From assembly GCA_002502215.1 (NCBI GenBank), contig DAPT01000068.1:11721-32650 (forward strand): a stretch of 20,930 nucleotides of DNA, read 5' to 3'. The notes under the pieces are model-generated. The model was not told the DNA's origin and did not search any database. It was given only the letters and a program-made list of their open reading frames with translations. The stretch is from Euryarchaeota archaeon UBA124 (GTDB lineage Archaea > Thermoplasmatota > Poseidoniia > Poseidoniales > Poseidoniaceae). Of the stretch, positions 14,901 to 20,930 are shown one piece after another (within the stretch, counting starts at the first letter, position 1; the number at the start of each line of letters is the position of its first letter). The position numbers were made by a program, and so were the translations under genes.

Positions 14901-17900
14901 CCTTATCCAGCTGTACTGCAACAGGCTCGATGGTCCATGGAATAAGCGTTCGATTGGTGACAGAACCGGTTAGTTCGAGTGATGTTCCCGTGTCCATTTC
15001 CGGAACAATCTCGCAGCGAACTGGACTGTCTGGATCGGTTGGATCGATTTGACCACAAGGTGGTAGATCGCCGTCTCCACCGTTTACGAGTTTGATGAAC
15101 CAGTGGGTTGCATTGACATCAACGAAATCAACAATGTTCAATGCTTCGCCTGTAAGTGATGCTGTATTACCATCCCAAAGCATGCTGTAGGCTTTGTACG
15201 CTGAAAGTTCGTTGTAGTTCAATCCTGCAGCAGCCAGCGCAGGGCCGTGGTAGACGTAGCGCCAGTTTCCAAAGGTTCCGTCCCCGTTGTTGATGGTTGA
15301 GTCAAAGAACGTGATTGGGTTAACGCCCTCAAAGGTCATTGTTCCATCAATGTTCATGCGGTGCATGACACGCATTGAACGTGCATTGTCATCCTCATCA
15401 CCATGCAAGAATGGGAACGGATATTCCAATGCGAGTTCAGGCTGTACTCTTCCGATGTAACTGTAATCCCCTTTCGGTAGACTTGTGTTGACTCGAACGT
15501 ACTTCGTCGACAATCCCTGAGCATCTTGAACCACGTCGTGCATCTTCGTGTTGTTGTTCCAGATGATTTCTTCAAGCCCACCTTGTGCAACACCTGGTCC
15601 GTTATCCATTGTCGAATTGAATTGTACCTGCTTCCAGACACCGTTCGCACCGCCTGTTTGCTCAAAAGAGACCGAGGTTAGTCCGAAGGAGTTGGCCCTG
15701 TATCCGTTGCCATCGAAGTTGGTGAAATTCGTTGGATGGGTAAGGTTTCCGAACAGGCCGCCGTAGAAGGAAAATGTGACTGGAGCATAAGGAATAGGGT
15801 TTGAGTAAATTCCACGCTCATAATCAGCTGCGTAATAGGAATAAAATTCTAACCAAAGTTGTTGCTCATCGCTTCGGAAATAGTCCCAATTGTTGCTGCT
15901 CGGATCGATTGTCATATTCGCTTCTACGCCTACGAGATAGTCGGACGATGTTGCGCCATTAAATGCAAACATTTCTGTTACAACTGCGTAGACCTTGTAC
16001 GTGGTGTTATCGCCAACAATGATGTCCTCTGGGTAAAGGAATTGCCCAACGGAGAACTTACCGTCTTGACCGGACAAAATGTTGGTGGTTTCTACAGCGG
16101 TAGTCCCGTTGCTTGCCCACTCAATGTGGATTTGAACAGGAAGACCACTTGCGTTTTCACGAATGCCTGAAATAGGATTAATCCATTCGACGAGCCCACT
16201 AAAAATCGCAGGGCTGCGAGCATCAAGCCAGAGATTTTCCGGAATATCCAATGTGATAAACGTCAACGCCTTATCGTCTTCATCAAGCACACAATCATTG
16301 TCATGGTCCCAATCCGACGACTGAGCTCCCTGATAGCATGGGTCAGCCGTGAAGCCCTCCTCGAGATGGTCGTGATCCAAATCATCCCGTGTATCGTTAT
16401 CGTCGTCTGTATCGTTAACGTCTGGGCCCGTTGTAGGGTCGTTTGGATTGGTGAGTCCCTCTCCGTTTCCATAGTCATCGTGGTCCCATGGGTTTGTGGA
16501 GTTTCGATTGAATCGTTCAGGCCACAGCATGACTTCGTCTTCATCATGCATACCATCTTCGTCATCGTCGACATCAATATCGTCTCTGTCACCATCGTTG
16601 TCGTGATCGAATGCTTGTGTCAATGAGATTGCAAGTTCCACAGTATTCGAAATTCCGTCACCGTCCCAATCATCATCTGCCCAGTTGACGATGCCATCGT
16701 TATCGTGGTCCCATGTAGACTGCTCTTCTCCCCAGAAACATCCGGCGAGTTTTTCTTGCTCTCCATCGGGGATACCGTTGTTATCGTCGTCAGGGTCTTC
16801 GCCATCTGGGACACCGTCGTTGTCGTTATCAACGTCGTAGACCTTTGGCTCTTGTAGACCGAGTGTCATTTGACCGCGGTCCCAAACAGCTTGATAGAAA
16901 CCATCGTCATCTGCGTCAGCATCGTTTCCGTCATCGTCGTTGTCAACGCAGTTTGTTCCAGAGAAGAAGTTCCCGTTGATTTGACCCGCGTCATCATCGA
17001 GATCGTCATTGGTATCTATCTCAAAATAATCCCACAAGCCGTCGTTGTCGTCGTCAACATCGAACCAATCGAATACTGCATCGTAGTCATCATCCAAGTC
17101 GATTGTATTGTTGAAAAAGTCTCCATCTATATCGCCATCCAGATCGTTCTTGAGAAGGTCTGCTCCCAATTCATCGGGGAAGTCGGCTTCAGGGCCGTTG
17201 TCGGAGTTCCATTGCCAAATGCCTGTCTGCAAGCCAAACCATGTTACGAATGCATCACGATTGTCCTGCATTTGAGTAAATGAAATGGCTGAGTCGACAA
17301 CACCGTCTCCACCGAAATCGTAGTGCCAACATCCTCCTTGAGCTCCAGAAGTGCACGACCAGTTTCCAGATTGCCCGCCCGCAGTCGTTCCTTGATCAAC
17401 AAACGCGTCTGGACGGGTTGAATAAGGTGAGCCAAACTGTGAGTTTACTCCATTCAGTGGCATCTGATATGCCAAGGCGTAGCTGTAACCACAAACGAAT
17501 CCGCTGGCAATGTTTCCTGCGGTCCATCCGCAGGTTGTCAAATTGAACGAGCCACCCATCTTGATGTCATTCACGTCCATAATCCCATCATTTCCTTCGT
17601 CTTGATCCCACCAGTCTGGTAAGCCATCAGCATCTTGATCGATGTCCAATCCGTTGATGAGTGAGTCGCCATCGCTGTCAATATCCCACTCATTCCCACC
17701 GTTGTACGAGGACCACCGTGCGAACAAGAACCAGTAAAATTCAGGAACGTTTCCTGGTGTTGGTGGGTTTGTTGTACCATCGTATCCGTTGTAATCGAGC
17801 ATCATCTCAGAAAATGGGTTGTGCCAAAAGACCATGTTCCAGTGGTCCGATATATTGTTCGCATATGTCTGACCATCTTGACTGCCGTCGAGCAATCCAA

Positions 17901-19908
17901 GGTCTCCTACTGGGTAAGATGGAGTTTGGAATGCATCGTTGAGGTCCGGATCTACAGCACCGCAATTTCCGTCGTCGGGGTCGAAGAGATCAGAGAGCCC
18001 GTCGTTGTCGTCATCCCAATCGATGTCGTTTTCAAGCCCATCACCATCAATGTCAGAGTCGACAGCATTCGGACCATCATCGCGATACAATGCGCCGTTG
18101 ATTGCGTGAAGATCGCCATCGTTGTCCAAATCACAATCCCAATCGATATCGAGAATATCGATGATGCCATCGTTGTCATCATCGATGTCTTCCCAGTTTA
18201 GAACACCGTCGCCGTCCCAATCATTGAATTGGGAGAAGGATGCTCGGCGAGTTTGGCAGCGTGGGTCTGGACTAACCGGGTTTGGATTCGCAGCCGTTGG
18301 GCAATTCCATGAAATGACATCCGATGCTTTGTCAAGTGGGAAGCTGTCGTTTTCATTGTCGATGTTGTCGTTATCAGTATCATATTCGAAGTTTGTTGCA
18401 TCGCCACTAACCAACACGTTTCCAAGGTTGTCTGGGCTGGTCGTTCCTCCGAGATCTGGGTCCAACCAGTCGTAGATTCCATTGTAGTTTTGATCGAAAG
18501 GTCGGAGGCGATCATCGTCCAGGTCTTGATCATAATCAATTTCGCAATCCAAGCCACCTTTGTTGTCTGTGTCTCCACCAGGAGTCTGGTAAGGTGAGTT
18601 GTTTGCACCAGTGTAGTCGCCTAATCCATCACCGTTGTTGTCGACGTTGACGCATGTGTCCGGAATACCATCGTTGTCATCGTCTGGGTCAAACATGTCA
18701 AGGATTCCGTCGTTGTCATCGTCGGTATCTGCTGAATCAGGCGTTCCGTCATTGTCGTTGTCAGGATCTAGGAAGTTGGGGATACCATCTCCGTCAAGAT
18801 CGCCATCGACAATGTCAGTGAATGCGGCGACACCTTCTGGCCCCGGATACGCAGCAGGGTTTCCTATCCAACCGCTTGCCGGTGCTCCAGGAGCATTTAC
18901 TCTGTTAAGTTCGGCTGTTACGTAGTTAACGCCACCTGAGTAGTCTCGATAATCAATGAAGTCCCATGCGACCGGCGAATTGAAGAGATTGCCTGCAGCA
19001 GTGTTGCTGGTTGTGATTGTTGCATCGTACGGGTGAGAGTCGTCTACGTCGGCCACATTGTCGTTGTCATCGTCCGGGTCGAAATAGTCCATCAATCCAT
19101 CAGAATCATAGTCGCATGGCCACGTAAATTGATCGATACGGCCATCGTTATCATCGTCTTCGTCGAAGCGCCCCGCACCAGATCCGTCGTTGTCTTCGTC
19201 AGTGACGCCATCGTTGTCGTGATCGAAGGGGTTTTGATCTGCGAGATAAAATGCGCCAACTGCAACATTCGCCCATGGGTGAATTGTTGTCGAGATGACG
19301 AAACGATCGGTCGATACATTACGAGGATCGAATCCTTGTGCTTCGAGTGCATCGTAATCGATTGGACCCTCGAGGATACCGTCGTTGTCGTCATCGTTGT
19401 CGTCGATGTCGAGGATACCGTCGTTATCATGGTCGAATGGGTCTGTACCGTAGCATCCGTCAAATCGCTCGATGAGGTCATAAATTCCGTCGTTGTCATC
19501 ATCAAGATCGTAGAGGTCACTAATCCCATCGTTGTCGTGGTCGTTTCGGTTTGATTCCTCAACGAGGAAATTGTTGGATGCCATAACTGCTTCAACAGCT
19601 GCTCGATCACTAATGACGCCCGATGAAACACCAATGTCTGCCCACATGATGTCACGGAGAGCAGGGTGGACGTCTTCGGCGTGGAAAACTGTTGATCCTT
19701 CGTATTGACCTTGTCCTGCTTGATCCATTGATTGGAGAGCAGGGCTACTTTGCATAGAACGATATTCAACGTCGATTGTTTGTTCATGTTCATCCCATTC
19801 GGATGGAACCATCATTGCGAGTGTTGTGCTCATAACCATCAAAAACACGAGAAGAAGTGATTTGAAGGTGTTTGATCGACGATTGTTTTTGTTTCGATTT
19901 TCCAGCAT
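11962..19908 (-). CDS. Giant calcium-binding (TSP3 repeat) membrane-anchored surface protein with DUF4129-like cytoplasmic tail
   Basis: 2648 residues. The frame runs back to a TTG at 19938, but the ATG at 19908 has GAGGGA six bases upstream and gives a proper signal peptide (basic N-region, hydrophobic core about 17-33). Residues about 120-1215 carry roughly forty Asp-rich TSP3-type motifs (DHDNDGI, DPDDDNDGIPD, DVDDDNDGLWD), which in this family bind calcium in the secreted state. Longer inserts with Cys, Trp and Gly separate groups of them. Residues about 1215-2440 are beta-sandwich-like (Ig-like or carboxypeptidase-regulatory-like, with 'TDTNGFFEMPFNIT' and 'TDENGNYSITC' turns) and N-glycosylation-type N-x-S/T sites. 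A transmembrane helix at about 2468-2486 precedes a 160-residue basic and helical tail. Its CYKNLVRHFRKYG...VYETTREFEAAV...LTIFEEARYS resembles DUF4129. The extracellular part is very acidic. Ligand and role are unknown; S-layer-like or adhesion functions are guesses. Confidence 0.92.
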   Translation of the reverse strand: MLENRNKNNRRSNTFKSLLLVFLMVMSTTLAMMVPSEWDEHEQTIDVEYRSMQSSPALQSMDQAGQGQYEGSTVFHAEDVHPALRDIMWADIGVSSGVISDRAAVEAVMASNNFLVEESNRNDHDNDGISDLYDLDDDNDGIYDLIERFDGCYGTDPFDHDNDGILDIDDNDDDNDGILEGPIDYDALEAQGFDPRNVSTDRFVISTTIHPWANVAVGAFYLADQNPFDHDNDGVTDEDNDGSGAGRFDEDDDNDGRIDQFTWPCDYDSDGLMDYFDPDDDNDNVADVDDSHPYDATITTSNTAAGNLFNSPVAWDFIDYRDYSGGVNYVTAELNRVNAPGAPASGWIGNPAAYPGPEGVAAFTDIVDGDLDGDGIPNFLDPDNDNDGTPDSADTDDDNDGILDMFDPDDDNDGIPDTCVNVDNNGDGLGDYTGANNSPYQTPGGDTDNKGGLDCEIDYDQDLDDDRLRPFDQNYNGIYDWLDPDLGGTTSPDNLGNVLVSGDATNFEYDTDNDNIDNENDSFPLDKASDVISWNCPTAANPNPVSPDPRCQTRRASFSQFNDWDGDGVLNWEDIDDDNDGIIDILDIDWDCDLDNDGDLHAINGALYRDDGPNAVDSDIDGDGLENDIDWDDDNDGLSDLFDPDDGNCGAVDPDLNDAFQTPSYPVGDLGLLDGSQDGQTYANNISDHWNMVFWHNPFSEMMLDYNGYDGTTNPPTPGNVPEFYWFLFARWSSYNGGNEWDIDSDGDSLINGLDIDQDADGLPDWWDQDEGNDGIMDVNDIKMGGSFNLTTCGWTAGNIASGFVCGYSYALAYQMPLNGVNSQFGSPYSTRPDAFVDQGTTAGGQSGNWSCTSGAQGGCWHYDFGGDGVVDSAISFTQMQDNRDAFVTWFGLQTGIWQWNSDNGPEADFPDELGADLLKNDLDGDIDGDFFNNTIDLDDDYDAVFDWFDVDDDNDGLWDYFEIDTNDDLDDDAGQINGNFFSGTNCVDNDDDGNDADADDDGFYQAVWDRGQMTLGLQEPKVYDVDNDNDGVPDGEDPDDDNNGIPDGEQEKLAGCFWGEEQSTWDHDNDGIVNWADDDWDGDGISNTVELAISLTQAFDHDNDGDRDDIDVDDDEDGMHDEDEVMLWPERFNRNSTNPWDHDDYGNGEGLTNPNDPTTGPDVNDTDDDNDTRDDLDHDHLEEGFTADPCYQGAQSSDWDHDNDCVLDEDDKALTFITLDIPENLWLDARSPAIFSGLVEWINPISGIRENASGLPVQIHIEWASNGTTAVETTNILSGQDGKFSVGQFLYPEDIIVGDNTTYKVYAVVTEMFAFNGATSSDYLVGVEANMTIDPSSNNWDYFRSDEQQLWLEFYSYYAADYERGIYSNPIPYAPVTFSFYGGLFGNLTHPTNFTNFDGNGYRANSFGLTSVSFEQTGGANGVWKQVQFNSTMDNGPGVAQGGLEEIIWNNNTKMHDVVQDAQGLSTKYVRVNTSLPKGDYSYIGRVQPELALEYPFPFLHGDEDDNARSMRVMHRMNIDGTMTFEGVNPITFFDSTINNGDGTFGNWRYVYHGPALAAAGLNYNELSAYKAYSMLWDGNTASLTGEALNIVDFVDVNATHWFIKLVNGGDGDLPPCGQIDPTDPDSPVRCEIVPEMDTGTSLELTGSVTNRTLIPWTIEPVAVQLDKDRNGIFSSGGETQFTQKPDCMDTQGNRIPMQSIDDETECITKGGVQADYDYNFTWESQYSSGTYGMRVDFTNSGYYFTGNSSALATTGAYINVTVVGTTSFELTSIARLYRNTNTSIQARLVDNSLQPVREAPVNYTWSFDGRTETSYTDTNGFFEMPFNITADDDLGLFSLTFDYEGTPLLKPSNAVQDVWVVSRTYLSVISTDGNRRQSGDLWDFTAQVKDDNKTLEYDTGGRDLDGETSPNGGLVDVIFEGTDFDNVQHRQVIATLAPSAGVISLPETQPDNSHLCYYDGNDDGFADRDINQNGDLERLEAVGCLKADISPLSPTKLRADPDSFLPDGFGPVNVVLRFEESLPNEGCAPIDASYLGLQGQWDPCANVPGNNHYRTVMTYNANGFSLIGRTSLSVDDQVVYTSEVDPVTGLVVPKPMVVTGQLTDELGEVLPARTIRVSYEMVNGQSGPVNCNAAVTDENGNYSITCPLSDVLAGKTKVTVSYSSYDNNDAFRYDNKTVQTEFDVFSNSSLFISEVGPFKSSVDSYNIEGIPYPVLYLKESFHIDALLTQSNGQAAGGKCLNIYLDPEANTRPIATIRTNDLDGTAEWFSGDPLQNPSLRGVELTGGKKEGFRTLKVAFEPDLNVPGGCDKDVENVLNGSEVEMEVLVRSRVDLQVETNWYYGGDSGVPEGTVIIGEVALLRDRLDIAIENEEIQFIRQYRNETGAWVTMTAATNITDTNEQGIARFEWPFDGRTCDGIVCTGEWQVIAVYAGSQNFQASQNNISFAVDYRAATEVEAKGFFSPENAMAFSIVLMALLVAGALYYRRVMSRRQVQSLRGILTDTMMQLEASNEYIKIIFDCYKNLVRHFRKYGFMKKVYETTREFEAAVRAAFNMVPPQQLDAFLTIFEEARYSDHNIGVMQRDQAISTLGAITTSITNALGEEGQIKRFEATGLYDKQTKAGEFVAADGSLRQAGIVEGEGTDFKL
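12180..12370 (-). other. DUF4129-like domain in the cytoplasmic tail
   Basis: Codes for roughly residues 2513-2576 of the giant protein. The order is: a helix with CYKNLVRHFRKYGF, the ETTREFEAAV segment, then LTIFEEARYS. This matches the plan of DUF4129 ('Y..L...L...G.......T..E.......A...L..L...AxYs'), which is usually found at the C-terminus of membrane transglutaminase-like proteins. Assignment is by eye; a profile search would be decisive. Confidence 0.55.
16250..19560 (-). repeat. TSP3-type Asp-rich repeat region of the giant gene
   Basis: The DNA shows dozens of imperfect copies of GAYAACGACGG-type units (on the plus strand, ccgtcgttgtc or ccatcgttgtc) spaced by 15-100 bases and in one reading frame. 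They encode D-x-D-x-D-G cores. Spacing and flanks vary, so this is a protein repeat with codon similarity, not a DNA satellite. The near-identical units could support recombination or slippage. Confidence 0.8.
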
Positions 19909-19943
19909 TTGCTTCCCTCTAAACAGTTTGCTGACCAAGGAAC

Positions 19944-19955
19944 TGTATATGAAAA
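19944..19955 (-). promoter_or_regulatory. TATA-like promoter element of the giant surface protein gene
   Basis: On the minus strand TTTTCATATACA is centred about 41 bases before the ATG at 19908. Initiation about 25 bases downstream would leave a leader of about 15 bases that still contains the GAGGGA ribosome binding site. It sits downstream of the terminator-like hairpin at 20020-20039, as expected for a new transcription unit. Confidence 0.5.
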
Positions 19956-20003
19956 CAATGGGTGATTGAAGTCCGAGAGTATCACCCGGATGAGAAGGAT
20001 ATC

Positions 20004-20039
20004 AAAAGAAAAGGAACCCCAGGGGAGCGGACTCCCCTG
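20004..20039 (-). terminator. Hairpin plus T-tract terminator of the Gln-rich TSP3 gene
   Basis: Perfect 8-base arms CAGGGGAG (20020-20027) and CTCCCCTG (20032-20039) enclose a 4-base loop. Read on the minus strand, the hairpin is followed by GGGGTTCC and then the T-rich TTTTCTTTT (20012-20004). It lies 61 bases after the stop at 20100 and before the promoter of the giant gene. Archaeal termination depends mainly on T-tracts; the strong stem is bacterial-looking. Confidence 0.65.
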
Positions 20040-20099
20040 AGGTCCGGCCATCCGTTCAATCAGAACGGAGTTGCGACTTGATTCTCAATCAAACCTGAC

Positions 20100-20930
20100 T
20101 CAGTTTTCGAAGGAATCGAGGATTCCATCGTCGTCATCGTCGTCATCGAATTGATTTTCGATTCCGTCGTTGTCGGAGTCAAATTGACCTGTGAGATCGT
20201 TACCATCGTTGATTTCGAACCAGTCGCTTAGACCGTCGTTGTCGTCATCGGTGTCACTGAGATCCCAAATTCCGTCGTTGTCATGATCATAGCGATAGTT
20301 GCCAAAGTCTCCATCTGCTTCATCGACATCAAGAATGTTGTCGTTGTCGTCATCAGGATCTTCCCCATCATCCATGCCATCGTTGTCGTGGTCACGGGAG
20401 AGGTCTTCGCCGTTCTCGCCTTCATCGTTCCAGTTGTCAATGCCGTCGTTGTCAATGTCGAAATCGATTGCATCGCTGATGCCATCGTTGTCGTGATCGT
20501 AAATGTTCGTGTTTGGATCATTGTCGTTCACTTCTTCATCGTCGTCGATTCCGTCGCCATCGTCATCGCTGTCTTCCGCGTCGTCGATGCCATCGTTGTC
20601 ATGGTCTTCTGGACTTGCATCAAGATCGTCAGGAATTCCGTCGTTATCGTCATCGTTGTCGAGGTTATCTGGGATACCATCGCCGTCGTTGTCGGTTTCG
20701 CCGTTTTGTTCCTGGTTGTCGAGCTGTTGACCTTGTTGTTGGTCGGTTTGCTGACCTTGTTGACCTTGCTGACCGTTTTGAGTCTGGCCCTGCTGCTGCT
20801 GGTTCTGACCGTTTTGGTTGTCACCGTTCTGGTTTCCAGCTTGCTGGTCGCCTTGTTGGCCACCTTGCTCTCCACCTTGCTGCTGCTGACCTTGTCCATT
20901 GTCTTGCTGCTGGCCTTGCTGACCTTGCTG
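20100..20930 (-). CDS. Gln/Gly/Asn-rich TSP3 repeat protein, 5' end outside window
   Basis: The frame is open from the right edge to the TGA at 20102-20100 (276 residues seen), so the N-terminus is missing. The first roughly 90 residues are low-complexity, made almost only of Gln, Gly, Asn and Asp (QQGQQ, NQNG). The rest is an unbroken run of TSP3-type calcium-binding motifs (DHDNDGI, DTDDDNDGL, DDDDDDDGIL) up to the C-terminus, which ends SFEN. There is no C-terminal membrane helix, so unlike its neighbour it is probably released or held by an unseen N-terminal element. A GTG at 20531 could be read as a start, but the same frame continues upstream with the same repeats, so it is internal. 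Calcium binding is inferred from the motifs; a matrix or spacer role is a guess. Confidence 0.85.
   Translation of the reverse strand, partial: QQGQQGQQQDNGQGQQQQGGEQGGQQGDQQAGNQNGDNQNGQNQQQQGQTQNGQQGQQGQQTDQQQGQQLDNQEQNGETDNDGDGIPDNLDNDDDNDGIPDDLDASPEDHDNDGIDDAEDSDDDGDGIDDDEEVNDNDPNTNIYDHDNDGISDAIDFDIDNDGIDNWNDEGENGEDLSRDHDNDGMDDGEDPDDDNDNILDVDEADGDFGNYRYDHDNDGIWDLSDTDDDNDGLSDWFEINDGNDLTGQFDSDNDGIENQFDDDDDDDGILDSFEN

Noticed and set aside
16870..19554. Plus-strand Val/Ile-rich open frames opposite the TSP3 region
   Set aside because: They are the reverse complement of Asp codons in the minus-strand repeats (GTC, ATC, GTT). Composition is artificial and no start or domain supports them.
19909..19938. 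TTG start for the giant gene at 19938
   Set aside because: The ATG at 19908 has a GAGGGA site six bases before it and starts the signal peptide.
16250..20700. Short recurrent units resembling a CRISPR or satellite array
   Set aside because: Spacing is irregular, copies are imperfect, spacers are not unique, and all units stay in one frame encoding D-x-D-x-D-G. This is a protein repeat.

Overview
This 20.9 kb window is archaeal. The best fit is a planktonic marine Poseidoniia (Marine Group II, Thermoplasmatota) genome. The archaeal part rests on the cluster L18e - L13 - S9 - RpoN (Rpb10-type RNA polymerase subunit), because L18e and RpoN are not bacterial. The group assignment is inference: it rests on the very large Asp-rich thrombospondin type 3 (TSP3) surface proteins, the Ser/Thr-rich beta-helix secretome, and the mix of GGTGA-type ribosome binding sites with apparently leaderless starts. 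Every gene I can support lies on the minus strand, so transcription runs from right to left.

In transcription order: (1) 20930-20100, the 3' part of a gene for a Gln/Gly/Asn-rich protein that changes into TSP3 calcium-binding repeats, followed by a hairpin and T-tract that look like a terminator. (2) 19908-11962, a 2648-residue membrane-anchored protein with a signal peptide, about forty TSP3-type Asp motifs, a long beta-sandwich region, one transmembrane helix and a cytoplasmic tail resembling DUF4129. It is followed closely by a small unrecognised helical protein (11910-11449). (3) 11373-9882, the tightly packed ribosomal/RNA polymerase cluster rpl18e, rpl13, rps9, rpoN. A tRNA-Pro(GGG) gene starts 10 bases after rpoN. 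(4) A TATA-like element, then a 1550-residue parallel beta-helix surface protein (9723-5071). A membrane protein with a PH-like tail, a PPC/DUF296 protein and a bacterial-type NAD+-dependent DNA ligase (ligA) follow at spacings of 9, 16 and 24 bases, as in an operon. (5) 1850 to the left edge, a secreted protein with an N-terminal choice-of-anchor V (Reeler-like) domain, an unusual Cys-x-Cys-His motif, and at least five Ig/PKD-like repeats. It runs off the window.

Two themes coexist. One is core information processing (translation, RNA polymerase, DNA ligation). The other is a set of four extracellular or cell-surface proteins that together fill about 70 percent of the window, three of them with TSP3 calcium-binding repeats. 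The most interesting points are the giant calcium-binding protein whose tail could link the surface to the cytosol, its Gln-rich TSP3 neighbour, the NAD+ ligase embedded in a surface-protein operon, and the Cys-x-Cys-His choice-of-anchor V protein. I saw no CRISPR array, insertion sequence or phage gene. No stretch above about 200 bases lacks a gene.
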